From: Coleofasciculus sp. FACHB-T130
Lineage (GTDB): Bacteria; Cyanobacteriota; Cyanobacteriia; Cyanobacteriales; FACHB-T130
Direction of reading: 5' to 3'
Length of the DNA: 64,000 bases
Assembly: GCF_014695375.1 (NCBI RefSeq)
Contig: NZ_JACJOG010000057.1
Location: 1 to 64,000, forward strand
Positions 19,040 through 27,151 of the stretch are shown one piece after another (within the stretch, counting starts at the first letter, position 1; each line of letters starts with the position of its first letter). The translations under genes were made by a program, and so were the position numbers. The notes beneath the pieces are model-generated. The model made no database searches. It worked only from the letters and a program-made list of their open reading frames with translations, and had not been told where the DNA came from.

Positions 19040-19113
19040 TTTAGAGACAAAGCCTCTGATAGCTTTGGTTTACCTGTTGGCAAGACAAATCTATCAAATA
19101 CTTTGTCTCTAAG
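19040..19113. ncRNA. Candidate structured RNA or cruciform element
   Basis: TTAGAGACAAAG (19041-19052) and CTTTGTCTCTAA (19101-19112) are perfect 12-base complements separated by 48 bases. Inside, GATAG pairs with CTATC and TTTG with CAAA, giving a nested stem. The structure lies 30 bases beyond the stop of the convergent DUF2839 gene, in DNA with no convincing frame. It may be a small RNA, an mRNA 3' element or a palindromic repeat. No family is recognised. Confidence 0.35.
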
Positions 19114-19143
19114 CACTTCACCCAACCAGATTTTTAGGAAGGT

Positions 19144-19359
19144 CTAGTTGACGACCTGCCACCAACCAAAGGAAGGTCCGATGAAGCGGATAGTTATCCA
19201 AAAAAGGATCAGGAAACCGATACCGTACCAAGCCCCCTGACCGGAGATTTTCACAAACTGTTGTGCCTGAGTTTTGGTAATCGGCACCCAAGGAAGGATG
19301 TAGGTATCTTGACCATACTTCTCTTTGAGTGCTTCTTTCCGACGCTTGGATTCACCCAT
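19144..19359 (-). CDS. DUF2839 family small membrane protein
   Basis: A 71-residue protein beginning MGESKRRKEAL and carrying PWVPITKTQAQQFVKI before a single membrane helix (about residues 43-62), ending FGWWQ. This is the pattern of the cyanobacterial and plastid-related DUF2839 family. The function is unknown, and the location is probably the thylakoid or inner membrane with the basic N-terminus in the cytosol. The start at 19359 fits the family. The frame stays open upstream, but the extra residues are not conserved-looking. Confidence 0.85.
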   Translation of the reverse strand: MGESKRRKEALKEKYGQDTYILPWVPITKTQAQQFVKISGQGAWYGIGFLILFWITIRFIGPSFGWWQVVN

Positions 19360-19481
19360 GATTTTTGGTGATGCCTTTAGACATTTGCTTATCATAACGC
19401 TGGCGTGGAAGTTGCCGCTGAATTATTCATTAAATTACAAGATTGAGGCAAAGCGACGATCGCTGAGGGGTGTGGGAGAAG

Positions 19482-21110
19482 CTAGCGATCGCTTGTAAAC
19501 CAGTTGCTGTCCAAATAGTTGATCCGAGCCAAAGGACTCAGTGCTTCCAGCACCTGAGAGCCGTAGCTGCGGTTATTTACGCGACCATCGAGGAGAGCAA
19601 CGACGCCCCGACATTCTCGCACGGGGGCGATCGCTCGCTGCAATTCACTCAAAGCCACGGGCAACAAATACAAGCGAAACCAATCTTTACGCTGTTCCTT
19701 GTAATGAGCAACCCGACCCGCTACCAGGGGATTTTCTAGAGAGGGGATCGGCAACGTCGCCATCACTAGCAACTGGGGCGCAGGCAACGCCTCCTGATAA
19801 TGCCGCCAAAATTCCCATCCCGTAACCAGAATGCCATTGTTTGACAAACTGGTTTTTTCTACTTGCACGCGGGAGCCAAACTCAGCCGCCATCACAGACG
19901 CCACCTGGGCTTTTAAAGGCGTGTCCTCGACCAGGATCACCGCTAGTCTTTGAATGTCGGGATTTTCTCCCAGCGACCGATCCATTGTCTCAACTAGCAT
20001 CTGGACTTCTTGAATCAGAACTCCCTGAAATTGAGGCGTATTTGGCATGGGGAGACGATCGGGGAGATATAGCTGAATCAGTTCGTTCTGCCTGTCTGGA
20101 GAAAACTTGAGACACGTTAGGTTGCCCAATCCTACCCGCTGACGATAGGCGATCGCTTCTGTCTCTAAATCCAGTGCCGCACCAATCAATACCACCGGCT
20201 CGTGGTGCCAAATTTTTTCTAAAGCAGTTGCCACCTCAACGGGGCCGCAATACAAAGAAAATTGGCCCTGACTCCGAGCAATTTCTGCCCACATGAGTTG
20301 GTCTTCTGCTTGCAACCGATGCCAAAAATTTCTCCAAGCCGGGGGTAAATTTGGCGAGGCGGGAAATTCTCCCCCTCTCCCACTCCCCTGCTCTCCAGAC
20401 GGGATCGTTCTTGTTTCGACAAGATTCTGTCTGCCTTCAACTCCTATCGCATTCTCTAAGACCGCATAGAGACGCCTCAAGATGTCTTGCTCAGCAGGTG
20501 AAATCAGATAGCACTCGTAAGGATTGGCTGGATGCTGGAAGACAGCTTTTGTTAGCTGTACCCGCGCATCCCGGATTGCCTTTACCTTACGGGGAAAGGC
20601 CAGCATCAACTCTTCCCAATCGCTGGGTCGCAAGCTAGCAGTCAGTTGGTCGCGTGCCCACTCTTCCAAGTCATCGGCACCATCAAAAATAGTCGGAATG
20701 CCAAAGGGTATCCGATTTAGCCCTTTGAGGCGGTCAGCTAACCAAACCTCTGGAGAGATTAACAGCAGTCCCTGAAAGTCAGCGTCAGGCCATGCATCGC
20801 CTGTTAGGATGGCTTTTTCCCTCCCCATCCACTGTCGCATCTGAGGAATTTCCACCTCTAGCAAGCGTTGCTGAACTGATTCTGGAGCCACCAGGATGAC
20901 AGATTTCGTCCATAGCAGTGCTGGTGCTAGGTAACTCAGGCGATACTTCCCCGTACCGTACGAAGAAACTCCAGTCTGAATCAGGGCAGAACGCCCTAAT
21001 CTTAAAGCCCGTGCCACCAGCCTCGCCATTGTCAGATGATGAGGCCAAGAACGATTCTCCTGCTCGCGAAGGAATGCACGTAGTGAGGAATGAACTTCTA
21101 CCTCTATCAC
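19482..21110 (-). CDS. DinG-like helicase-related protein with degenerate motor motifs
   Basis: The 542-residue protein resembles the DinG/XPD helicase family over its length but is short and degenerate. The Walker A region reads SSYGTGKYRLSYLAP (residues 49-63), with Tyr where Thr/Ser normally follows GK. The DEAH position reads FDGADDLEEWA (142-152), keeping DxAxxLE but not DEAH. The C-terminal half resembles the HELICc2 domain, including VVLIGAALDLE and RLAVILVEDTPLKAQVASV. The four cysteines of a DinG iron-sulfur cluster are not evident. It may be an inactive or weakly active helicase paralogue. Start is GTG with no strong ribosome site. Confidence 0.65.
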   Translation of the reverse strand: MIEVEVHSSLRAFLREQENRSWPHHLTMARLVARALRLGRSALIQTGVSSYGTGKYRLSYLAPALLWTKSVILVAPESVQQRLLEVEIPQMRQWMGREKAILTGDAWPDADFQGLLLISPEVWLADRLKGLNRIPFGIPTIFDGADDLEEWARDQLTASLRPSDWEELMLAFPRKVKAIRDARVQLTKAVFQHPANPYECYLISPAEQDILRRLYAVLENAIGVEGRQNLVETRTIPSGEQGSGRGGEFPASPNLPPAWRNFWHRLQAEDQLMWAEIARSQGQFSLYCGPVEVATALEKIWHHEPVVLIGAALDLETEAIAYRQRVGLGNLTCLKFSPDRQNELIQLYLPDRLPMPNTPQFQGVLIQEVQMLVETMDRSLGENPDIQRLAVILVEDTPLKAQVASVMAAEFGSRVQVEKTSLSNNGILVTGWEFWRHYQEALPAPQLLVMATLPIPSLENPLVAGRVAHYKEQRKDWFRLYLLPVALSELQRAIAPVRECRGVVALLDGRVNNRSYGSQVLEALSPLARINYLDSNWFTSDR

Positions 21111-21208
21111 TTTAGATTTGAGACTTTAGAGTTAGGAAAGCAAAAAGTAAAAAAGATCGCTTTACATATTTTCTCTTTTTTTTCGCCTTTTGCCTGCTGA
21201 CCCTTTGT

Positions 21209-22789
21209 TCAACTTTGCTGTAATTTTTCTAAATAATCAAATTCCTTGACAAATTCAATCAATGTACCTATTGGGGGGAGAATCAAGCTTTGCGCTTCCA
21301 CCGAGTTGTTTTTCGGCAAACCGCTGGAATTAGATTGACTTTGATTCATAAACCGTTTCCCAAACACTGGGTGATGATAAACATTCAAGGTTTGATCCGT
21401 AGAATTATTTAGCACGGTCTGGGTTGGAGCCTGGAAGAAGTTTAATTTTCTTTTCAGTTCGGGCACCATTTTGCAAATATCGAGACTACCGACTTGATTG
21501 ATTGTTTTATTAAGGGAGGCAGTTAATTGCTTGACCCGCTGAGCATCTTTATGCCCTAGTGATGATTGATTTTGAGATTGAAGTAGGTTCACTAGAGCGC
21601 TGATATTTTTCTGAGTTGCTACTGCATCGTTGAAGGGAAAAATAGCCACGTAAGCCAGGGGAAATAATTGATCGTTGCTATCAATTCTGAAAGTGAGAAT
21701 TGTTTTTCGAGCGCTGACTTCCAAACTGGGAGGATGAGCGATCCCCGGATAATGCTTAGAGAGGTGATGATAAGTAGTGGCTAGTGCTAAATTTGCTTCT
21801 AAATCTAACGGTGCATCTACGATAATTCGGACGGTTGGCAGCGTTTCATTGAAGAACTTTTTTGATTCTTCAGTGGTAAGACGAAAAATTTCCGTGCGAT
21901 CGCCATCCGGACTCAAGTCAACCCACTCGCAGGTTACTCCTTCAGTTTTCAGGCCGAAACGGGAGACTGCATACAGTTTTGCCCCAGTTAATATCGCCCC
22001 AGTCAGGTCAGCTCCAATCCAATCGGCTTTAATCAATCGAGCTTGGGTAAGATCGGCGTGAACTAAGCTGGCATTGAGTAAATTAGCATTGCTAAGGTCT
22101 GCGCCGATTAAGTTAGCTCCGCTTAATTTTGCACCGCTTAAGTCTGCCCAACGCAGATTTGCACCGCTTAAGTCTGCCCAACGCAGATTTGCGCCGCTTA
22201 AGTCCGCTCCGCTGAGATTTGCGCGACTGAGATTGGCTTGTCTTAGTTCTGTCTCTCGGAAATTGGCACCGCTCAAGTCGGTGCGGCTCAAGTCGGTGCC
22301 ATTTAAGTTTGCCTGCTCCAAGTTGGCTCCCGTCAAAAAGGCACCCCGGAGGTTGGCTTCATTCAAACTGGCGCGACTGAGATTGGCTTCTCTAAGAGTG
22401 GCTTCACGCAAATCAGCACCGCTGAGGTTCGCTGATTTGAGATTGCATCCACTCAGATCGGCGCGAATTAGCTCGGCTCGAATCAAGACGGCTTGAATGA
22501 GCTGCGCCCCCCCCATATCCGCTCGAATCAGGTTAGCAACGTTGAAGTTTGCCTGGTTTAAGATGGCATTGCTAAGATTGGCTCCACTGAGCCTCGCGAC
22601 ATTAAGTTTGGCTTGAGTCAAGTTAGCGGCTTCGAGATTGGCACCGCTGAGATTCGCCACGCTTAAATTAGCGCCTGTCAAATTAGCGCCGCTGAGGTTG
22701 ATGCCACTCAAGTTTGCCTCACTCAGGTCAATTGCCGCGAAGTTTCGCGCACCGGCTGCGTATCTTACTATCAGTTCATCGACATTCAT
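21209..22789 (-). CDS. Large pentapeptide-repeat protein
   Basis: The 526-residue protein has about 290 residues of A(D/N)LxX pentapeptides (ANLSG, ADLSG, ANLRW and so on), predicting a right-handed quadrilateral beta-helix of more than 12 coils. The C-terminal region of about 230 residues is a different, non-repeat domain (RIIVDAPLDLEANLALATTYHHL, SARKTILTFRID). The role is unknown. Such helices serve as scaffolds or protein-binding surfaces in cyanobacteria. The start at 22789 (MNVDELIVRYAAG) follows AAGGTGG and matches the usual beginning of the family. An ATG at 22816 is an alternative. Two adjacent repeat units are identical at the DNA level. Confidence 0.85.
   Translation of the reverse strand: MNVDELIVRYAAGARNFAAIDLSEANLSGINLSGANLTGANLSVANLSGANLEAANLTQAKLNVARLSGANLSNAILNQANFNVANLIRADMGGAQLIQAVLIRAELIRADLSGCNLKSANLSGADLREATLREANLSRASLNEANLRGAFLTGANLEQANLNGTDLSRTDLSGANFRETELRQANLSRANLSGADLSGANLRWADLSGANLRWADLSGAKLSGANLIGADLSNANLLNASLVHADLTQARLIKADWIGADLTGAILTGAKLYAVSRFGLKTEGVTCEWVDLSPDGDRTEIFRLTTEESKKFFNETLPTVRIIVDAPLDLEANLALATTYHHLSKHYPGIAHPPSLEVSARKTILTFRIDSNDQLFPLAYVAIFPFNDAVATQKNISALVNLLQSQNQSSLGHKDAQRVKQLTASLNKTINQVGSLDICKMVPELKRKLNFFQAPTQTVLNNSTDQTLNVYHHPVFGKRFMNQSQSNSSGLPKNNSVEAQSLILPPIGTLIEFVKEFDYLEKLQQS
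22131..22190 (-). repeat. Perfect 30-bp tandem duplication inside the pentapeptide gene
   Basis: Positions 22131-22160 and 22161-22190 are identical, and the next unit differs at only a few bases. Each copy encodes two pentapeptides (LSGANLRWAD). This looks like recent expansion of the beta-helix by slippage or unequal crossing over. Confidence 0.9.
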
Positions 22790-22816
22790 TTCGAGCCACC
22801 TTGCCAGCATTCTCAT

Positions 22817-23432
22817 TTTATGGTTAGGAGGAGGGCGCTACCAGCAAGCCTTGAGGTTCATTTGTCGTTTTGAGTGGCTGGGTGAGTTTGCAGCAGATGA
22901 ACCCTGGCTTTGCTTGCGTTGAGTCGGGATTTTTCCCCGGCATCTATCTAAAGTTGTACAAAGTTGTACAAGCACTAATCTAGCGTGCCCCTCTGTAAAT
23001 CTTAGAAGTAAGTTCAGTGAGGGCATCCTCAGAGTGATGAAGGATGAATGAAGAAATCTATTATGCTCCCTACCTCATCTGTTTGGAAGGGCTTTACTTT
23101 AAGAAAATAGTCGTCCAGCCATTTTGACAGAAGCCTAACGAGCGGCTGATTGGATCGTGGGGTAAGTTGGCACTGTATGCTAGAACATCATGCTAGAACA
23201 TCGGTACAGTAGTCCCAGAGAGAACCCCTCTCCAGCCCTCCTTGTTTCGGGGAGACAGCTAAATTGCTCTTGTTTTCCTCATTTTGAGGAAATTTAGGAG
23301 CTTATACCATTTTAGATTTTGGATTTGAGATTTTGAACTGTAGAAGACTTGCGGCAATCGCGTCTGAGCCAGTAGCCATTTCCAGCAAGTTATTTGTGCC
23401 GATCTTACGGTGAAATAGTATTAGACAGAACC
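22817..23432. other. Intergenic region with two short direct repeats
   Basis: No gene is credible in this 616-base gap. It holds AAGTTGTACA twice in tandem at 22951-22970 and ATGCTAGAACATC twice in tandem at 23177-23202. Both could be paired operator sites. The region separates the divergent pentapeptide gene and tyrA, and should contain both promoters. Confidence 0.5.
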
Positions 23433-24278
23433 ATGAATATTGGGATTGTAGGGTTGGGGCTAATTGGCGGCTCGCTGGGTTTGGACTTACGAGCGGCTGG
23501 CTATCAGGTTTTGGGGATCGCGCGTCGAGAGCAAACCTGTGTTGATGCGATCGCGCGAGGGGTTGTGGATGATGCGAGTGTGGATCTGGCACTCTTGGCA
23601 GCTGCCGATGTAGTTTTTGTGTGTACGCCCATTAGCGCGATCGCCCCAACCGTACAGCAGCTGATTCCTCATTTGTCTGCCAACGCCATCATCACAGACG
23701 TGGGTTCGGTCAAAAAGCCGGTGGTGGAAGCGCTAGAACCGATTTGGACGAACTTCGTGGGGGGCCACCCGATGGCGGGGACGGCAGAAAGTGGTCTGGA
23801 AGCAGCTCAGACTCAGCTATTTGCTGGGAAAGCTTATGTGTTGACGCCGGTGAAGACGACTCCCCCAGCAGCCGTGAATATTGTCGAGGAAATTGCGCGA
23901 TCGCTCAAAGCTAAAATCTATCAGTGCCGTCCCGAAGACCACGATCGCGCGGTGGCTTGGATTTCTCACTTGCCGGTGATGGTCAGTGCTGGTTTAATTA
24001 ATGCCTGTATCAACGAAACCGATCCCGCGGTTCTAGAATTAGCGCAACAATTGGCGAGTTCTGGCTTCCGGGATACCAGCCGCGTAGGCGGAGGCAATCC
24101 CGAGTTAGGCGTGATGATGGCGCGGTACAATCGCGGGGAATTACTGCGAAGTCTTCAACAATATCGAACCGGACTCGATCAAATTATTTCTCAAATTGAA
24201 CAAGAAGACTGGAACGCATTGCAGGAGAAACTTTCTATCAACCAGCAGACACGACCGAAGTTTTTGAATCCAGAATAG
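23433..24278 (+). CDS. tyrA: Prephenate/arogenate dehydrogenase
   Basis: The 281-residue enzyme catalyses oxidative decarboxylation in tyrosine synthesis. In cyanobacteria the substrate is usually arogenate with NADP+. The N-terminal Rossmann motif is GLGLIGGSLGLDLRAAG, followed by VFVCTPISA. The catalytic region includes TDVGSVK, GGHPMAGTAESG and the His-containing DHDRAVAWISHLPVM. The ATG at 23433 begins MNIGIVG, exactly at the dinucleotide fold, as in relatives. The length fits the class without fused chorismate mutase or ACT domain. The neighbouring genes are convergent or divergent, so it is monocistronic. Confidence 0.94.
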   Translation: MNIGIVGLGLIGGSLGLDLRAAGYQVLGIARREQTCVDAIARGVVDDASVDLALLAAADVVFVCTPISAIAPTVQQLIPHLSANAIITDVGSVKKPVVEALEPIWTNFVGGHPMAGTAESGLEAAQTQLFAGKAYVLTPVKTTPPAAVNIVEEIARSLKAKIYQCRPEDHDRAVAWISHLPVMVSAGLINACINETDPAVLELAQQLASSGFRDTSRVGGGNPELGVMMARYNRGELLRSLQQYRTGLDQIISQIEQEDWNALQEKLSINQQTRPKFLNPE

Positions 24279-24424
24279 ATTTCTTGCAAAAATCTTTAAG
24301 TAACCAATTCCCAAATTTTTCCCTTGCTAAGAAGAAAGAAAGATTTGATTTCTTCTCTCTTTTACAAAAGCGTCTATTAGATTTTTGCAAAAGGTGTAAT
24401 TATTAGCGCGATTGCTCTATCGAC

Positions 24425-25024
24425 CTATTGCCAATGAGGCAACGAAATCACAATATGTCGTAATTGCGATCGCGCAGATAGACGAAACCAGAAAACAATT
24501 GTAGGCTGCAACAACAATAACGGCTCGGCTTCCTGTTGGGTCATTCGCGCCAGCTTGTCGATAGCATAACGAAATCGGCACATTGTCAAGCGGAAAGTAG
24601 GTTCTGCGGCTAAAAGCCATGATTTTTCGTAGCGGACTAAGTCCACCACCCAAGGCGGCTCGATCTCTTTTAACTGAGCATTATTTTCGATAAAAGTAGC
24701 GAAAGCGATCGCATCTTCTAAATGTTTTTTAATTCCTCCCGGTATATGGGTTTCCGCATATCGCCAAAACAACTCGGCAAAGCTTCTACCTAAAACGCGC
24801 TGCGTCAAAGGTAGCAATTCGCGAACTTCGCCTAGCCGTTTGCGCTTCAGCGAACTCGCGAAGAGATTAACCTGTTGAGCAGACAATTTAGCAAGATGCT
24901 GTGATTCATCGGAACTCAGCCCGAACTCCTCACCAACAGCTTGCGGATTGGCAAAGAAACGCTCTCTTAATAGAGTATTGGTATAAAGCTTGGCTAAAAT
25001 TTGCTGCGTTTGTGCTAATCCCAT
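24425..25024 (-). CDS. Putative partner protein of the MNIO enzyme
   Basis: The 199-residue protein overlaps the MNIO gene stop by 10 bases and is therefore translated with it. Residues 1-60 (QILAKLYTNTLLRERFFANP, EEFGLSSDESQHLAKL) resemble a small LigA/Nif11-like helical leader-binding module. Residues 60-150 (LLPLTQRVLGRSFAELFWRY, DAIAFATFIE, PPWVVDLVRYE) follow the pattern of DUF2063-type MNIO partners, with an aromatic-rich helix followed by PPW..DL.R.E. Such partners deliver the substrate peptide to the MNIO enzyme. No catalytic motif is seen. Both resemblances are by eye and moderate. The gene order makes the partner role the best guess. Confidence 0.7.
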   Translation of the reverse strand: MGLAQTQQILAKLYTNTLLRERFFANPQAVGEEFGLSSDESQHLAKLSAQQVNLFASSLKRKRLGEVRELLPLTQRVLGRSFAELFWRYAETHIPGGIKKHLEDAIAFATFIENNAQLKEIEPPWVVDLVRYEKSWLLAAEPTFRLTMCRFRYAIDKLARMTQQEAEPLLLLQPTIVFWFRLSARSQLRHIVISLPHWQ

Positions 25025-25848
25025 TTTCCATGACGCCTGCCAATCTTGCGTGCCCCCTCTAGTTCGGCAGAGAGTTCTGCAAAAGGAGGCAAATTTTCAT
25101 CCCGTTCTAAAACAATTCCTTTGACTGGAATTCGGGCAATAACTTCTTCCATAAGTGTCCATACTTCTGGATGTGTCGAGTGGGAATGGCTGTCGATGAG
25201 GATGCCGTTATGCCAATGTCCGCCGACAAAATGTAGCTGGACGACTCGCTCTAGGGGCAATTGCGCCAAAAAAGCATAGATGTCATGGTTATGGTTAACT
25301 GCATTGATATATAAATTCGTCACATCCAACAGCAATCCACAATCCGAACGCTCTAACACTTCCGCGAGAAACTGAGCTTCAGTCATTTCCGCACCGGGGA
25401 CTGTCAATAGATAAGAGATGTTCTCCAAAATCAGCGGCACATCAATGTAGCGACGCACTTGGGCAATATTGCGGCAAAGAACTTCCACCGCTTCGTGTGT
25501 ATAAGGCAGGGGCGACAGATGCCCGATATCGACTCCGCCTGCTTTCGTAAAGCAGATGTGTTCGCTCCACCAAGGCGGGTTAAGTCGTTTAATGAGTTCT
25601 GCCAGCTTGCGTAAGTAATCTGCGTCTAAACCTTCTGCACTCCCTAGCGATAGATTAATCGCGTGGGGAATTAACGGGAAATGGTCAGCCAGCAATTCTA
25701 ACTCTTGCTGCTTGTAGGGCAGCACATCCAGATAGTGTTCGGCAACAATTTCCAGAAAGTCAACCGCTTGCCGATGCAAAAACAAGTCACTGCGGAACGG
25801 TTCCCGAAAACCCAGTCCGACGCCTAATGTTGGTAAATGAGAAACCAT
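25015..25848 (-). CDS. DUF692/MNIO family multinuclear iron oxidase
   Basis: The 277-residue TIM-barrel protein belongs to DUF692, now known as multinuclear non-heme iron-dependent oxidative enzymes (MbnB, TglH and relatives), which use two or three iron ions to modify cysteine or other residues of ribosomal peptides. Candidate metal ligands are all present: H62 (IPHAINLS), H97 (WWSEHICF), E142 (LENISYL), D175 (LLLDVTNLY), H206 (QLHFVGG), D219 and H221 (IDSHSHS), and E248 (VLERDEN). It begins six bases after the stop of the Cys-tail protein, using a ribosome site lying in the end of that gene, and overlaps the partner gene. The substrate is inferred to be the neighbouring Cys-rich tail. Confidence 0.92.
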   Translation of the reverse strand: MVSHLPTLGVGLGFREPFRSDLFLHRQAVDFLEIVAEHYLDVLPYKQQELELLADHFPLIPHAINLSLGSAEGLDADYLRKLAELIKRLNPPWWSEHICFTKAGGVDIGHLSPLPYTHEAVEVLCRNIAQVRRYIDVPLILENISYLLTVPGAEMTEAQFLAEVLERSDCGLLLDVTNLYINAVNHNHDIYAFLAQLPLERVVQLHFVGGHWHNGILIDSHSHSTHPEVWTLMEEVIARIPVKGIVLERDENLPPFAELSAELEGARKIGRRHGKWD

Positions 25849-25854
25849 TCCTGG

Positions 25855-26889
25855 CTATCCTCCTCCACACCCACCACATCCGCCACCGCAACTACTGCCG
25901 CAGGAACTACCACCAGAACTACTACACGAACTACTACACGAACTACCACCAGAACTACTACACGAACTACTACACGAACTACCACTGGAACTATTACACG
26001 AACTACTACTGGAGCTACTGGATGAAATTTTTTGCCTATTATGCCTATTATTAGAGCCTCGACCCGATGAAGAATTAGACAATTCTGGAAGAAATGCTTC
26101 TTGATAGTAGAAGTAGGGAGTTCTAGCAAGCGCCTCCACGCCAAAAACTGCTACCAGCAAGTTGTAGTTGAGTTCATAAGGAAGACTCGCTGTTGCCTTC
26201 TGCTTTAGCTGAGCGAAGGTTCCTTGAAGTCGTCTCAGATATCTTTGCCCGCGATCGCTCAAGCGTGGCGGCTGGCTAATCAACCAAAGCAGCATGATGA
26301 TTGAGAAAACGCCCATGATAATGAGAAAACCCACGTTATGGCGTCCTTTTGCTAAGGCTACCAGAAGCTTATAGCTACCTAAGCTAAAGATGAGCGTAGC
26401 TCCGATTAAGCCAATATTTATATTCCAGGCTTTCCACTCGTCTGCATACAGCAGTTGTTCATTTTGCAGATGCTGTTCGTAAACTGTATATTTCTGTGTC
26501 AAGCTAGCGGGTAATGACCAAGAGTATTTCATTTCGCTTGCTTTTCGCGAAGAAGAGAACCAATCAAACACTTCGCGTTCTATCGGCTTCAATTGACCCA
26601 AGTCCGGATGTTCTGACGCTTGCTTAAGGTACTGTCCGTTAACTTGTAAGTAACCGCGCTGGATTAACTCGAAGACTACTAGCTTCGTTAGTTCAAATTC
26701 TCCGCCGCGCAAAAAAGCAATTTCGTAAGGGTCGGGTTCGGCAGGAATTAACGGCAGAGATTGGTTTGTACTTGGATCTTGCACGCTCCGCCAACATACT
26801 AGCAACGTTGTCACGATAACACAGGCGTAAAACAATAGAAAATGCGGCCCATACATATCCCCAATTGGGTTGTGCAGCAACATATCCAT
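25855..26889 (-). CDS. TIGR04222-type membrane protein with Ser/Gly/Cys-rich tail
   Basis: The 344-residue protein has an N-terminal membrane helix (about residues 16-33), a soluble helical part (RGGEFELTKLVVFELIQRGYL near 75) and two more helices at about 160-210. This matches the TIGR04222 membrane protein type as I recall it. Residues 288-344 are a low-complexity tail of Ser, Gly and nine Cys, built from a 12-residue unit SSCSSSCSSSGG present twice and ending GGGCGGCGGG. A Cys-rich tail directly upstream of an MNIO enzyme suggests that the tail is the modification substrate, with the membrane part as carrier or anchor. The ATG at 26889 follows AAGGAGG seven bases upstream. It is the first gene of a tight three-gene operon. 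Confidence 0.88.
   Translation of the reverse strand: MDMLLHNPIGDMYGPHFLLFYACVIVTTLLVCWRSVQDPSTNQSLPLIPAEPDPYEIAFLRGGEFELTKLVVFELIQRGYLQVNGQYLKQASEHPDLGQLKPIEREVFDWFSSSRKASEMKYSWSLPASLTQKYTVYEQHLQNEQLLYADEWKAWNINIGLIGATLIFSLGSYKLLVALAKGRHNVGFLIIMGVFSIIMLLWLISQPPRLSDRGQRYLRRLQGTFAQLKQKATASLPYELNYNLLVAVFGVEALARTPYFYYQEAFLPELSNSSSGRGSNNRHNRQKISSSSSSSSSCNSSSGSSCSSSCSSSGGSSCSSSCSSSGGSSCGSSCGGGCGGCGGG
25858..25998 (-). repeat. Low-complexity Cys/Ser/Gly codon repeat
   Basis: The DNA encoding the tail is a run of ACT, ACA, CGA, ACC triplets (plus strand), including a near-perfect 36-bp unit present twice at about 25906-25978. Such DNA can expand or contract by slippage in whole codons, changing the number of cysteines without a frameshift. 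Confidence 0.85.
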
Positions 26890-27151
26890 TGGCAGTCCTC
26901 CTTGTTTTGGTGATGGCTCAAAAGCAGCGACATTGAGTGTTTCAATGGTTGCAGCCTTGTGCTAAAAGATTGGGCGAGGGCCTAACACTTGACTTCGCTA
27001 AGTTAACAGATAAAAATCTCACCCGCCACCGTAGCTATCATCCTGATTCTTCACCGCTACATCTTCTACTGCTATTCGGCTAACCTTTTCCCTGATGCAG
27101 TCCCGTAGCTTGTAAGGAATAGGTAAAACGCGCGATCGCTTTCCTTCGCTA

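Noticed and set aside
18938-19147. 69-codon plus-strand frame
   Set aside because: It uses TTG and runs through the nested hairpin; the DNA is better explained as a structured element.
22131-22190. The tandem 30-bp repeat considered as a CRISPR array
   Set aside because: The units abut with no spacers and encode pentapeptides in frame; no cas genes are present.
22074-22496. Long plus-strand frame rich in Ala, Pro, Leu and Lys antisense to the pentapeptide gene
   Set aside because: It is the complement of the periodic pentapeptide codons, not a gene.
25824-26144. Val-rich minus-strand and Thr/Tyr-rich plus-strand open frames over the Cys-tail DNA
   Set aside because: They are side effects of the triplet repeat; the Ser/Gly/Cys frame continues a real membrane protein and is the only sensible product.
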